DNA of 64,000 nt from Planctomycetota bacterium (GCA_963205185.1 CAUJHZ010000047.1:1-64000), one strand, 5' to 3'; counted from the stretch's first letter, positions 52,524 to 61,442 are shown. Notes: generated from the letters alone by a model not told the origin. Numbers and translations are program-made.

Positions 52524-54083
52524 TCATCGAATGACGGCTGTGTTGCTCGTCGCGCAGTAGTCCACATCGACGATCTGTATCGACCCGCCGCACGCCTGCG
52601 GGCTCGCTGACACATCAAGAGTCCGGCTGCCGTCGGCATTCGACACGCCGCGCCAGACGATCCGGGCTGACTGGTTCAGCCCGAGCGGCAGCCCGGCGCA
52701 CGGCATTCCGGGCGGAATGAGCCGGAATCCCTGCGCATCGGCAAACAGCAGCGCCACGTCCCCGGCTGAACTCGCATCGAACCAGTGCACGCGGAGCGGA
52801 CCGCCCTGCGGACACGTCGCATCTGCAGTTAGTCGCGTGTCGCGCACGACGAGTTGAGCCGCGCCGCTGGCAAGGTCTCCACAGTCGGCGGAGATGACGA
52901 CGTCATAGCGGCCCGCGTCAAGCGGCCAGACGTGTCGAATCGTGAGGGTGTCGGTTGTCGCGCCGCGGATGTTGCCGCCGTCGATCAGGTCGCGACCATC
53001 ACGGCGCCAGCGGTAACCGCGCGGCGTCTGTCCGCGGGTCTCGACCGAAAACACCGCTGGCTGGCCGAGGCGCAGGATCTGGCTCTCCGGGTTTCGGATG
53101 AGGCGCAGCGGTCCCTTCATGAGCCACGTGTCGCCATGGAGGATCTGGCCGGGCCTGGTCGAACCGCCGAAGTGCACGACGCACTCGCGCGCCTGGTCGT
53201 AGACGAGGGAGGAGAATTCGCGCTGGAGTGGCCCTTGTCCCGTTTCAGAGATGAGTTGCCATTCATAACCGTTCCACGCCCACGCATCACCGACAGACAG
53301 ATTGTTCACGTATCCGCCGAAATAGATGGGCGCCTGCCGGATGTCGTCGTACGTCAGCGCGCCGCTGATTCCCATTCCCGGCGCGGAGTCCGACAGCAGG
53401 CGCCACTGCGAGCCGTCCCACGACCACGTTTCATCCATCCAGCCCCAATCCTCGTCAAACCCGCCAAACAGCAGGCACTGCTGTCGCGCGCGGTCGTACG
53501 TGAGGCAAGCCTGCGAGCGGGCGGGTGGACCCTCGACGACAACCTGAATCCACGACTCGCCGTCCCAGAGCCACGTGTCTCCACTGGGCCCGGAGCCGCC
53601 GTAAAGGACGGTGACACCGCGAGCTTCGTCAAAGGTCATCGCGACGGAATAGCGGCGCCCGGGCCCGACCGTGAACTCATCGGCAACCTGCTCCCAGCTC
53701 TGGCCATCCCATTCCCACGTGTCGCCGAAGCGCGCACTGCTGAGTCCGGCGCCGCCGAACGGGACAACGCGCGCGCGCCGATCGTCGTAGGCCATTCCGA
53801 AACTGCTGCGCGGCGCGGGGCCGCCGGAGGCGACCTGCGTCCACCCGCGGGCGTCCCAGACCCAGGTGTCGTCATACCTGGCATAGTTCATGTCGGCGCC
53901 GCCGAAGAGTACGGTCCGCTGCACCAGTGTGTCATAGACCATGCCGAAGGTGCGCCTCGGCACGGGTCCGCTTTCGGCCGCGAGCGTCCACTCGACGCAG
54001 TGCTGCGCCTGGATGAGCGCGGGACAGCAGACGAGCATCAGCACGCCGAGCAGGAACGTGTACGGGCGCTGCGCTGGATTCAT
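52524..54083 (-). CDS. Secreted Kelch-repeat protein, close paralogue
   Basis: A 519-residue protein with the same order of parts: signal peptide (about residues 1-27), six Kelch blades with D[TA]W-x-W-[DN]-x-[GR]-x-W motifs, an Ig-like domain and the C-terminal module ending with Cys498 and Cys510 in ACGGSIQIVDVDYC. It shares an almost unchanged Ig segment (TGQTPRGYRWRRDG, GGNIRGATTDTL) with the product at 50940. It is 27 bases downstream of the third Kelch gene and 12 bases upstream of the next. No enzymatic site. Confidence 0.78.
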   Translation of the reverse strand: MNPAQRPYTFLLGVLMLVCCPALIQAQHCVEWTLAAESGPVPRRTFGMVYDTLVQRTVLFGGADMNYARYDDTWVWDARGWTQVASGGPAPRSSFGMAYDDRRARVVPFGGAGLSSARFGDTWEWDGQSWEQVADEFTVGPGRRYSVAMTFDEARGVTVLYGGSGPSGDTWLWDGESWIQVVVEGPPARSQACLTYDRARQQCLLFGGFDEDWGWMDETWSWDGSQWRLLSDSAPGMGISGALTYDDIRQAPIYFGGYVNNLSVGDAWAWNGYEWQLISETGQGPLQREFSSLVYDQARECVVHFGGSTRPGQILHGDTWLMKGPLRLIRNPESQILRLGQPAVFSVETRGQTPRGYRWRRDGRDLIDGGNIRGATTDTLTIRHVWPLDAGRYDVVISADCGDLASGAAQLVVRDTRLTADATCPQGGPLRVHWFDASSAGDVALLFADAQGFRLIPPGMPCAGLPLGLNQSARIVWRGVSNADGSRTLDVSASPQACGGSIQIVDVDYCATSNTAVIR

Positions 54084-54110
54084 GCCGCTTCTCCCTCTCG
54101 GTTCGGGGCC

Positions 54111-55652
54111 TCACTCCACGCGCGCGACATTGCTCGTGGCACAGAAGTCGAGATCGAGCAGTTGCAGTCGACCGCCGCATGCACCCAAACCCACCGAGCC
54201 GTTGAGCGTTCCGCCACCCTGATTGTCTGACTGACCGCGGTAGATGATGCGCAGCCGCTGCGCGCCGAGTTGAAGCACGGTTCCCGCGCAGGGTTGGCCC
54301 GGCGGGATGGTCGTCATGCCGGCCCGCGTCGAAAACAGCAGCACCATGGGGCCGCCGGGTGAGCCGCCGGACCATTCGATGGTCAGCGGTCCTCCTTGCG
54401 GGCAGGACGATGCGACGCTCAGCCCCAGCTCGACGACCATCAGCGACGCATCGCGACTGAAAGTCTCGCCGCACGCCCCGCGCACCTGCACGCTGTAAAG
54501 CCCCTGGTGTTCGAACCGCGCCGGCTCGATCGTAAGTGCGTCCGTCTGCGCTCCGTGGATCGAGCCGCCATCGAACAGCGGCGTGTTGCCGAACCACCAC
54601 TGATAAGTAAACGGCCCGCCGCCGGCCGGTGTCACGCGAAACTCCGCGCGCCCCTCACCCGCGACCACGACGTCCTGGGGTGACTGCTGCACCCACAGGC
54701 GCGGCGATTCGGACCACGTGTCGCTCCAAGTGTCCTGGCTCCTCCGGCCGCCGTACACGATTAACCTTTGGTTCAACGCGTCGTAGGCGCCGCTGTGGTA
54801 CGCCCGAGCGCGCGGCCCCTGGGTACCGATGGGAATCCATCGCGAACCTGACCAGCTCCACAGATCAAAGAGGTAGCGCTGCGGATTCCACCCGCCGTGC
54901 ATGATGATCTGCTGACGCTTCTCGTCGTAGACCATCACCGCGCCCTGGCGCGTGGGAGGCGGCTCGGCGTTGATCTGCTCCCATATCTGCCCGTCCCACT
55001 CCCAGGTGTCGGCAAAATCGCGGCCGCCGAAGAGCACCGTGCGCCGGAGCAAGGGGTCGTACGCCATAGCGTGCTGCGCGCGCGGCGGCGGCCCACCCAG
55101 TGTCACCCGCGTCCACTGCTGCCCGTCGAACTCCCAGGTGTCTTCGTAATCCGTACTCAGCGTGCCGCCTCCGAAGAGCACAGTCACTCCTCGCTCCGCG
55201 TCGAACGCCATCGCATGCCGATATCGGGCTGACGGCCCGATGACGTTGACTTCGCGCCAAGCGACGCCGTCCCACTCCCACGTATCGCTCTCATACGTGA
55301 AGCTCGAACTGCGACCACCGAACATCACCATCACTCCGCGCACAGAGTCGTACACCATTGCATGTTCGGTACGCGCCTGCGGGCCGCCGGTGGCGACCTG
55401 GTTCCACCGCTCGCCGTCCCATTCCCAAGTATCGCCAAGGGCGAAGCTGTCCGATGTCTTTCCGCCGTGCAGCACGACCACGCCGCGCTGGGTGTCAAAC
55501 GCCATCACGGCCGTCCATCGCTGGCCCGGACCCTCGCGGCTCAGTTCGGTCCACTGGCCACACTCCTGCGCCCGGCCGCGCGGCGAAATGGCGGCCGTCA
55601 GTATCAATATTGCAATCGATATGGATCGTCTTCGCCCGAGCGTCCGTGGCAT
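54111..55652 (-). CDS. Secreted Kelch-repeat protein, more divergent paralogue
   Basis: A 513-residue protein: signal peptide, six Kelch blades (DTWEWDGERW, DTWEWDGVAW, DTWEFDGQQW and so on), then an Ig-like domain that differs more (PFTYQWWFGN, GLYSVQVRGACG) and the four-Cys module with Cys492 and Cys504. It is the first Kelch gene in transcription order, 146 bases after the hydrolase gene. The blade consensus is well kept although the Ig domain has diverged. Domain order matches the two later genes. Confidence 0.78.
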   Translation of the reverse strand: MPRTLGRRRSISIAILILTAAISPRGRAQECGQWTELSREGPGQRWTAVMAFDTQRGVVVLHGGKTSDSFALGDTWEWDGERWNQVATGGPQARTEHAMVYDSVRGVMVMFGGRSSSFTYESDTWEWDGVAWREVNVIGPSARYRHAMAFDAERGVTVLFGGGTLSTDYEDTWEFDGQQWTRVTLGGPPPRAQHAMAYDPLLRRTVLFGGRDFADTWEWDGQIWEQINAEPPPTRQGAVMVYDEKRQQIIMHGGWNPQRYLFDLWSWSGSRWIPIGTQGPRARAYHSGAYDALNQRLIVYGGRRSQDTWSDTWSESPRLWVQQSPQDVVVAGEGRAEFRVTPAGGGPFTYQWWFGNTPLFDGGSIHGAQTDALTIEPARFEHQGLYSVQVRGACGETFSRDASLMVVELGLSVASSCPQGGPLTIEWSGGSPGGPMVLLFSTRAGMTTIPPGQPCAGTVLQLGAQRLRIIYRGQSDNQGGGTLNGSVGLGACGGRLQLLDLDFCATSNVARVE

Positions 55653-55798
55653 GTCACGCTCCGTTTCTCAGGCTGCCGCGCGTGGTGCATTGATCGGCGG
55701 TGCGGCATCTGCATCATCATACCACAGGGCCGCAGAAAACCGGCGGGTGCCAACTACCTCGTCTGAAAATAAGGGCTGATTTCCTGCCCCACCGCTTT

Positions 55799-56959
55799 CT
55801 ACCGCTCGCTTTCCGCGTTTCGCACCGGAGCGTGCAGACCGAGGATGGCGTTGACGATCGCTTCGGCTTCGTATTCGGCGGTGAAATGGCCGCCGCCGGG
55901 TCTCAGATCGACGCGCTGCACGAATTGCCCCGGCCAGAGCCCGACCCACCGGTCCAGCGCCGGATAGATGCGCTGGCCCTGCCCGTCGACGCACCAGTCG
56001 ATGCCGTCGATGCGCCGGCACTCCAGCGGCGGCGGGCACGGCGGACTTGCATTGCCATCGCAACGCAGCGCGCCGAACCACTTGTCATCCGCGCACATCA
56101 CAAACGCAACCGGGCGATCATTGAACTGCTCCACCGCGAGTTCGACTTCCTCCATGAAGGCCGGGTCGAGGCCGATGTAGTGGTACAGCCGGTTGGTCGG
56201 CTGGATGGCATCCTTGCTCAGCGGCAGGCCCGTGCTCAGGTTGAGAAACGGGCCCCAGTACGCATTGCGCACTGCGAGATACGGCTGAGAGCCCGGCGGG
56301 CCGTAGAGACCGGCCACACTCTGTCCAACGCTCTTTGGCAGACTGCCGGTGCGGAGCAACTCCTGGGTGTTGCTCACGTTGTAGTTCACCCAGTCGAAGA
56401 GGAAGTGAAAGAGCGGGCGATCGGATTCGTGCAGCGTCCAGCCCCAGGTGTTGAGCACGACGAGCGAGTCGATGCGCTCGGGCGAGGCGCCTGCGGCGTG
56501 CAGCCCGATCGGCCCGCCCCAGTCGTGAATGACGAGGGTGACATCGCGCAGATCGAGCGCCTCGATGAACTGGGCGAGATTCTCCGCCTGCGAGCGCGGC
56601 GAGTATGGAAATGAACTTGGGTCGGGTTTGCTCGACATGCCGAATCCGAGCAGATCGGGCGCGATGGCGCGATAGCCCCGCGCGCGCAGGCCGGCGATCA
56701 CATCGCGATAGAGAAACGCCCACGACGGGTTGCCGTGCACGAGCAGGACTGTGCCGCGCGGCTCGGGGGTTGCCTGTTCATCGATGTAGTGAATGACGCC
56801 GCCGGCGGTCTTGATGCAGTGGTGCTCGAAAGGATAAAGAGCCGGGTCAACGGCAAAGGGCGGCTCCCAGTTGGGCCCGCAGTCCTGACCGAGCGCAGGC
56901 GAAGCGGCGCCAAGGCAGATCATCAGCCCGGCGGCACATGCGAATCTGGTTCGACCCAT
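55799..56959 (-). CDS. Exported haloalkane-dehalogenase-like alpha/beta hydrolase
   Basis: A 386-residue hydrolase with a signal peptide (about residues 1-24, ending ALGQD). The oxyanion strand HGNPSWAFLYRD and nucleophile VIHDWGGPIGLH (Asp nucleophile followed by the halide-stabilising Trp) are the haloalkane dehalogenase pattern. The catalytic His is in PGGGHFTAEY. Between the core and the His lies an insert with six cysteines (CADDKWF to DWCVDG), absent from usual members. ATG 56959 follows GGGAGAG. Its substrate need not be a haloalkane; the same fold hydrolyses fluoroacetate and epoxides. Confidence 0.7.
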   Translation of the reverse strand: MGRTRFACAAGLMICLGAASPALGQDCGPNWEPPFAVDPALYPFEHHCIKTAGGVIHYIDEQATPEPRGTVLLVHGNPSWAFLYRDVIAGLRARGYRAIAPDLLGFGMSSKPDPSSFPYSPRSQAENLAQFIEALDLRDVTLVIHDWGGPIGLHAAGASPERIDSLVVLNTWGWTLHESDRPLFHFLFDWVNYNVSNTQELLRTGSLPKSVGQSVAGLYGPPGSQPYLAVRNAYWGPFLNLSTGLPLSKDAIQPTNRLYHYIGLDPAFMEEVELAVEQFNDRPVAFVMCADDKWFGALRCDGNASPPCPPPLECRRIDGIDWCVDGQGQRIYPALDRWVGLWPGQFVQRVDLRPGGGHFTAEYEAEAIVNAILGLHAPVRNAESER

Positions 56960-57009
56960 GACACACTCTCCCGCCCCGGTCGAGTGTAGACGCGTGGTTG
57001 GAGGCACTG

Positions 57010-57768
57010 CTACTCGACGGTCGGAATAGACGTGCTTGAAGCGGTTCCGACCGACGCTCCGCACTCCGGACACTGGCTCGATGTGCTGCCGCGCAGGTCG
57101 TAGCCGCACTTCTGGCAAGCACCGGTCGCGTATGGAGCCAGCAACCGATCGATGAGCCAGCAGGCGATGAGAATGACGAGCGCCGCGCCCAGGGCTGCGC
57201 CGATTACCTTGTATGCATACGGCCAGTAGATCGAAAGCTCGTATTGTCTGCCGAGTCTTGCCGGGTGATTGACCGATTGCCGCCAGAACGGAACGCCGAG
57301 CGAACCCGGGGGCCACAGTGCGAGCCGGTTACCGAGCCAGGAAGCGGGCGGCGCCTCTGATGCGACATCGGGTCCTCCCAGGCCGAACCACGCCACCTCC
57401 GCATCATCGATGATGACGTTCTCACTAAGCGTCTCGACGACTTTCACTCGGTTAGCATCGCGCGCCGCTTCCAGGTGCCACGGCCAGGCAGCGCGCGGAA
57501 TGCTGGCCGGTGGATACCCCGGATCATCAACCGGCGCTGCCGCGATGCTCACATCGCGCACGAGGTGCCAGGGCGCCTGCGACACTTCTTCGCGCAGCTC
57601 AGCGACATAAAGCGTCCCGTCGATGATCGCCGTGAAACGGGTAATTGACCAGTGCGAATTCGGCTTTGCTTCGACGAACGGCTGCGCGAGCAGCCAGCCG
57701 GCCACGCACACGATGCTCAGCAGCAGAACATTCCTGCCGATGCGAATCCACTTCCGCGCTCGCGACAT
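57010..57768 (-). CDS. Membrane protein with C-terminal zinc ribbon
   Basis: A 252-residue protein with a membrane helix near residue 12-28, an extracytoplasmic domain, and a second helix near 195-218. The C-terminal zinc ribbon reads CQKCGYDLRG...CPECG, a motif that recurs in planctomycete membrane proteins. The start ATG 57768 follows an AAAGGAAA site; the longer frame overlaps the tRNA-Ser gene region. The function is unknown. It is the first gene of the minus-strand run that ends with the FG-GAP protein, if that is one transcript. Confidence 0.65.
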   Translation of the reverse strand: MSRARKWIRIGRNVLLLSIVCVAGWLLAQPFVEAKPNSHWSITRFTAIIDGTLYVAELREEVSQAPWHLVRDVSIAAAPVDDPGYPPASIPRAAWPWHLEAARDANRVKVVETLSENVIIDDAEVAWFGLGGPDVASEAPPASWLGNRLALWPPGSLGVPFWRQSVNHPARLGRQYELSIYWPYAYKVIGAALGAALVILIACWLIDRLLAPYATGACQKCGYDLRGSTSSQCPECGASVGTASSTSIPTVE

Positions 57769-57867
57769 CGTCGGTTTCCTTTCGGTCAACCTCTCCGTCT
57801 CGGCAAAGCGCTGCACGCCGCCCGCTGCAGCAGACGCGCGGGCTTGGGAACTATTCGGAAAAAGAAA

Positions 57868-57955
<88 letters not shown>

Positions 57956-58119
57956 ACGGCTGGACGAACGCGATGGAAACCCCATCGCACCCGCCTCAAA
58001 AAAGGTCTGGCCCGAATCGTAGGCCCCCACCCCCTTCCCCGCCGCGCACCGCTTCGCGCCGCCAGAGCCCCTCCTGACCTCCGCGCTCTCCGCGACCTTG
58101 GCGGTGAATAATCCGCTTC

Positions 58120-58839
58120 ATGCCCGAGCCTGCCGATCAACGCGAACCACTCTGCGGCCTCATCGTCATCGACAAGCCCTACCGCCTGTCGTCCACGTCG
58201 ATCGTGCGCGTCGTCAAGCGCCGCGCGCGCGGCGTCAAGACCGGCCACGCCGGCACGCTCGACCCGCGGGCCTCGGGCATTCTCATCTGCTGCATCGGCC
58301 GGGCCACGCGCCTCGTCGAGCGCCTCATGGCCATGCCCAAGACCTACGAGTGCACGATCGATCTGAGCGCCGTGTCGAGCACGCACGATCTCGAAGGGAT
58401 TATCACGCCGCTGGAGAATCTCACGCCGCCCGCGCGCGAGGCGATCGACCGCGTGCTCGCCGAGCGGTTCACGGGCACGATCCTGCAGACGCCGCCGATC
58501 CATTCGGCAATGCGCATCGGCGGAAAGCGGGCGTACCACCTCGCGCGGCGCGGCCGGGAGGTCAACCTCGAACCGCGCCCGATCCGCATCGACTCGATCG
58601 AAATGCTCTCCTACGAGTGGCCGCTGCTTTCGATCCGCACGACCTGCGGCCGAGGCACGTACATCCGCTCGCTCGCGTTCGACATCGGTGCAGCGCTGGG
58701 CGTGGGCGGCTACCTGACCGCGCTGCGCCGCACCGCCATCGGCCCATTCGACGAGTCGCGTGCGTATAAGCTGGACGACGTGCCGGACCCGATCGAGCAG
58801 GGGCACCTGATTGCGGTGGATGAGGTTCGACTCAACTGA
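58120..58839 (+). CDS. truB: tRNA pseudouridine(55) synthase
   Basis: A 239-residue TruB. The catalytic Asp48 lies in GHAGTLDPRASGIL, preceded by the IDKP segment near residue 17. It has YECTIDL, the PPIHSAMRIGGKRAYHLAR motif and RTTCGRGTYIRSLAFDIG. The usual C-terminal PUA-like part is short, as in other short bacterial forms. It makes U55 in the T loop of tRNAs. It overlaps the convergent tRNA-binding gene by eight bases. Confidence 0.92.
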   Translation: MPEPADQREPLCGLIVIDKPYRLSSTSIVRVVKRRARGVKTGHAGTLDPRASGILICCIGRATRLVERLMAMPKTYECTIDLSAVSSTHDLEGIITPLENLTPPAREAIDRVLAERFTGTILQTPPIHSAMRIGGKRAYHLARRGREVNLEPRPIRIDSIEMLSYEWPLLSIRTTCGRGTYIRSLAFDIGAALGVGGYLTALRRTAIGPFDESRAYKLDDVPDPIEQGHLIAVDEVRLN

Positions 58840-59188
58840 TCGGCGAGCCCGGGGGCACCGGCTTATCGACGCCCAGGAGAATCACCTTGCGGGCTTCTTC
58901 GCCGTCGGTGAGGTCGCTGGCGGCGCAGAGCATGCCGTTGCTGACTTCGCCGCGGATCTTGCGCGGCTCGAGGTTGGCGACGATGACGATCTGTTTGCCC
59001 ACAAGTTGCTGCGGCTCGTAGTGGCCGCGGATGCCGGCGCAGATCTGCCGGCCGGCTTCGCTGCCGTCGTCGAGCTGGAGCACGAGGAGTTTGTCTGCGT
59101 TGGGATGGTGCGCTGCGGCCTTGACGGTCGCGACGCGGAGATCGATCTTCGCGAAATCATCGTACTTGATCGGGTCTTTGAACTGCAT
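58832..59188 (-). CDS. tRNA-binding OB-fold protein (MetRS beta-subunit type)
   Basis: A 118-residue OB-fold protein: FAKIDLRVATVKAAAHHPNADKLLVLQLD, ICAGIRGHYEPQQLVGKQIVIVANL, and SNGMLCAASD. This is the tRNA-binding domain found at the C-terminus of MetRS or as a separate beta subunit or CsaA. No MetRS catalytic gene is in the window, so it may be a free-standing tRNA-binding factor. It converges on truB. Confidence 0.85.
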   Translation of the reverse strand: MQFKDPIKYDDFAKIDLRVATVKAAAHHPNADKLLVLQLDDGSEAGRQICAGIRGHYEPQQLVGKQIVIVANLEPRKIRGEVSNGMLCAASDLTDGEEARKVILLGVDKPVPPGSPIS

Positions 59189-59263
59189 GTCAGCCTCGTG
59201 TTGGCGATGGTGTCGTTGGTTGAAATCCAGTTTAGCGCTGCAGCCCGCGATGGCGCACGCGCC

Positions 59264-59713
59264 CTATGCCGTCAGGCCGCGGCGCGTGAGTTCGGCCGCG
59301 AGCGCCTCCATGAACGGGCGATCGGTCTGCGGATCGAACGGCCGCGCTGCCTCCCAGTCGTAGAACCAGATCGGCCGGGTGCGCAGTTCGGCGGGCTCAT
59401 CGCGGTAGCGCGGAAACAGGTGCGCGTGCAGCGCCGGCTCGAGGTTGCCGAGAATCTCGTAGTTGATGCGCGCAGCACCCGTGGTGGCCAGCAGCGCTTC
59501 GCCCGCTTCGATCATGTCTGAAAGGAACGCTCCGCGCGCGGCGCCCTGCAGCGCGTTGAGATCGGACACGACCGGATCGGGCAGCAGCAGGCAGTAACCG
59601 GATACGACCTGGCGGTCGCCCATGACGAGCCAGCCGGAGCGGACGCGAGCGATGACGCGCGGGTTCGTGCCGGCGTTAGCCTGTGCGACGCGCTGGTGGA
59701 TGAGCGTGGACAT
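59264..59713 (-). CDS. HIT-family hydrolase
   Basis: A 149-residue HIT-like protein: GWLVMGDRQVVSGYCLLLPDPVVSDLNAL early and PALHAHLFPRY near residue 105, which is the H-x-H core of the histidine triad; the third histidine position is occupied by P/R, so the triad is incomplete. ATG 59713 is chosen; the frame extends nine codons further without a signal. It is probably a nucleotide hydrolase or a non-catalytic relative. Confidence 0.68.
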   Translation of the reverse strand: MSTLIHQRVAQANAGTNPRVIARVRSGWLVMGDRQVVSGYCLLLPDPVVSDLNALQGAARGAFLSDMIEAGEALLATTGAARINYEILGNLEPALHAHLFPRYRDEPAELRTRPIWFYDWEAARPFDPQTDRPFMEALAAELTRRGLTA

Positions 59714-59745
59714 GCGCAAGCGTAGGACAACCGACGCCAACGAAG

Positions 59746-59771
59746 ACGCCCAGGCGTCGGAGCCTGGGCGT
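59746..59771 (-). terminator. Rho-independent-like hairpin after the HTH-receiver gene
   Basis: ACGCCCAGGC (59746-59755) pairs perfectly over ten bases with GCCTGGGCGT (59762-59771) around a six-base loop, 36 bases beyond the stop at 59807. No T-run follows on the minus strand (CTTCGTTGG). It separates the regulator from the HIT gene downstream. Confidence 0.6.
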
Positions 59772-59806
59772 GGAAGGAGATGAAAACGCGCGGGGAGTCG
59801 AGCGGT

Positions 59807-60391
59807 TCAGACTTCGAGCAGTTCGCCGATGCGCGCGACGAGTTTCTCGATGTTGAACGGCTTCTTGACAAAGTCGTCGGCGCCGGCCTTGAGCAATTCG
59901 TTGATCTCGTCGGGGTTGACCACGCCGGACACGATGATGATCTTGGTGTTGGCGAGTTCTTCGTTCTCGCGGATGCGCTTGCACACGACGTTGCCGTTGA
60001 TATCCGGCAGCATGTAGTCGAGGATGATCAGGTGCGGCCGGAAGGATTCGGTGACCATGCCGGCTTCGTAGCCGGTCTGGGCCGTCTGCACTTCGAAGCG
60101 CTCATCGCGCGAGAGGACATCGACGAAGAGTTCGATGATCTGGTCGTCGTCATCGACGACGAGGATGCGCTTCTTGCCGCCCTCGATGAGATCCGGCGGA
60201 ATGTCATTCTCGCGCATGAACTTGATCAGTTCAGCGCGGGGGATGCGGCGGAAGCGCGAGCCGGGCACGCGGAAGCCCTGCAGACGCCCGTTGTCGAAGC
60301 AGCGGATGATCGTCTGCTGGCTGACCTTGCAGATGGCGGCCGCTTCGCCGGTGGTGAACACCTGCTTCTTGGAGATGTCGCTCACGGTCAT
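59807..60391 (-). CDS. Response regulator with N-terminal excisionase-type HTH
   Basis: A 194-residue protein. The N-terminal part (about residues 10-60) is a MerR/excisionase helix-turn-helix: TTGEAAAICKVSQQTIIRCFDNGRL and RIPRAELIKFM. A receiver domain follows (about 73-190) with acidic VVDDDDQ, phosphoacceptor Asp in ILDYMLPD, the IIIVSG switch strand and KKPF lysine. The order HTH then receiver is the reverse of most response regulators. ATG 60391 is used; GTG 60400 is possible. No histidine kinase is near. Confidence 0.82.
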   Translation of the reverse strand: MTVSDISKKQVFTTGEAAAICKVSQQTIIRCFDNGRLQGFRVPGSRFRRIPRAELIKFMRENDIPPDLIEGGKKRILVVDDDDQIIELFVDVLSRDERFEVQTAQTGYEAGMVTESFRPHLIILDYMLPDINGNVVCKRIRENEELANTKIIIVSGVVNPDEINELLKAGADDFVKKPFNIEKLVARIGELLEV

Positions 60392-60749
60392 CGCCCCCAC
60401 CCGGCCTTGTGACTGGATTCGCGGTCACGTGCGGCCGTCATTTTGCCCAGGCTCCCGATCAGGCCCAAAATGCCTACCTTTACCTTCCTGCACCAATCGG
60501 CGAAGGGCCGAGGTGTCTTAACCGGTTCATGTCGCGGAAATGGCGCAAAGCGTGCCGATTTTGCGGGCGACCGATGAACATCGCGCCCAAGTCGTTGTCT
60601 GGACTTGCGTTGCTTCCCCCGTGCGGCCGGAGGGTTTCTGTGCTACCCCAAACCCCCTTTCTGTATCGCGTCGCCGCGACCGGCGGTTCCGCAAAAGTGT
60701 GAGGAATTCGTAAGGTGGAGCCCGGTAACAAGCCCGGACGCAGCGGAAT
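60392..60749. other. 358-base gap without a gene, with one inverted repeat
   Basis: I see no plausible coding frame. CATTTTG (60439-60445) and CAAAATG (60466-60472) form a perfect seven-base inverted repeat 48 bases upstream of the regulator start, a possible operator. Positions about 60470-60700 are less G+C-rich and could hold the regulator promoter. Nothing else is recognisable. Confidence 0.4.
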
Positions 60750-61442
60750 TCACGTCTGCCGGTCGCGCCAGAGGCGGACCGCCTCAGGTTCGCGCGGATA
60801 GATCGGCAGCAACTCGCCCGGCGGGGTCGGCCCGGCGAGCGACAGCCGCCGGCGGCCCGCGGCCCAGAGGTGCGATGCGTCGGGCCGGGTGCTCAGGAGC
60901 GTAAGACCGGCAGCCGCAGCGGCTTGCGCCAGATCGCCGACCCGATCCGGCGGCTGGTTCGAGGCGATGCACCCGACGCCAAGCGCCGACGCCGTCTGCA
61001 TAATCTGTTCCAGTTCAAGCACGTGCCCCTCGGCGGCGCGGCCGCTCGTGCACGCGGCGGTCCAGTAGCAGCCGCGCTTGCCCGCGAGGCAGATGAGCAG
61101 AGGCTCACTCACTTTCGCCGCCTCGACGACCGCCTCCGCCTCCGGCACGGGGTAGAGGTCGCATCCTGTGGCGAAGGCGAGCATTTTGGCAGTGGCCACC
61201 GCAATGCGAAGGCCCGTGAAGCCGCCTGGCCCAACGGAAACGTAGAGCGTCTGCAAGTCCTTTGGGCTGGCACTGATGCGCCTGAAGCACCTGTCGATGG
61301 CGGGCATGAGATCGTCGTCATGCCGGGCCCCGCTTCTGACGGGCTCGAGGTGCAGCAGCGAATCGCCGCGCGCCACGGCGACGGAGGCGTCCGATCCGCT
61401 GGCCTCGATGGCCAGGGAGATTGTGGCGGCAGGCTCGGGCAT
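60750..61442 (-). CDS. tsaB: tRNA threonylcarbamoyladenosine complex subunit TsaB
   Basis: A 230-residue ASKHA-fold protein: LAIEASGSDASVAVARGD, HDDDLMPAIDRCF, VSVGPGGFTGLRIAVATAKMLA near residue 70-90, then a variable C-terminal half. This is the TsaB pattern; it supports TsaD in making t6A37 of tRNAs. The ATG at 61442 is chosen; the frame extends upstream without homology. It is divergent from pdhA, with 210 bases between. Confidence 0.9.
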   Translation of the reverse strand: MPEPAATISLAIEASGSDASVAVARGDSLLHLEPVRSGARHDDDLMPAIDRCFRRISASPKDLQTLYVSVGPGGFTGLRIAVATAKMLAFATGCDLYPVPEAEAVVEAAKVSEPLLICLAGKRGCYWTAACTSGRAAEGHVLELEQIMQTASALGVGCIASNQPPDRVGDLAQAAAAAGLTLLSTRPDASHLWAAGRRRLSLAGPTPPGELLPIYPREPEAVRLWRDRQT

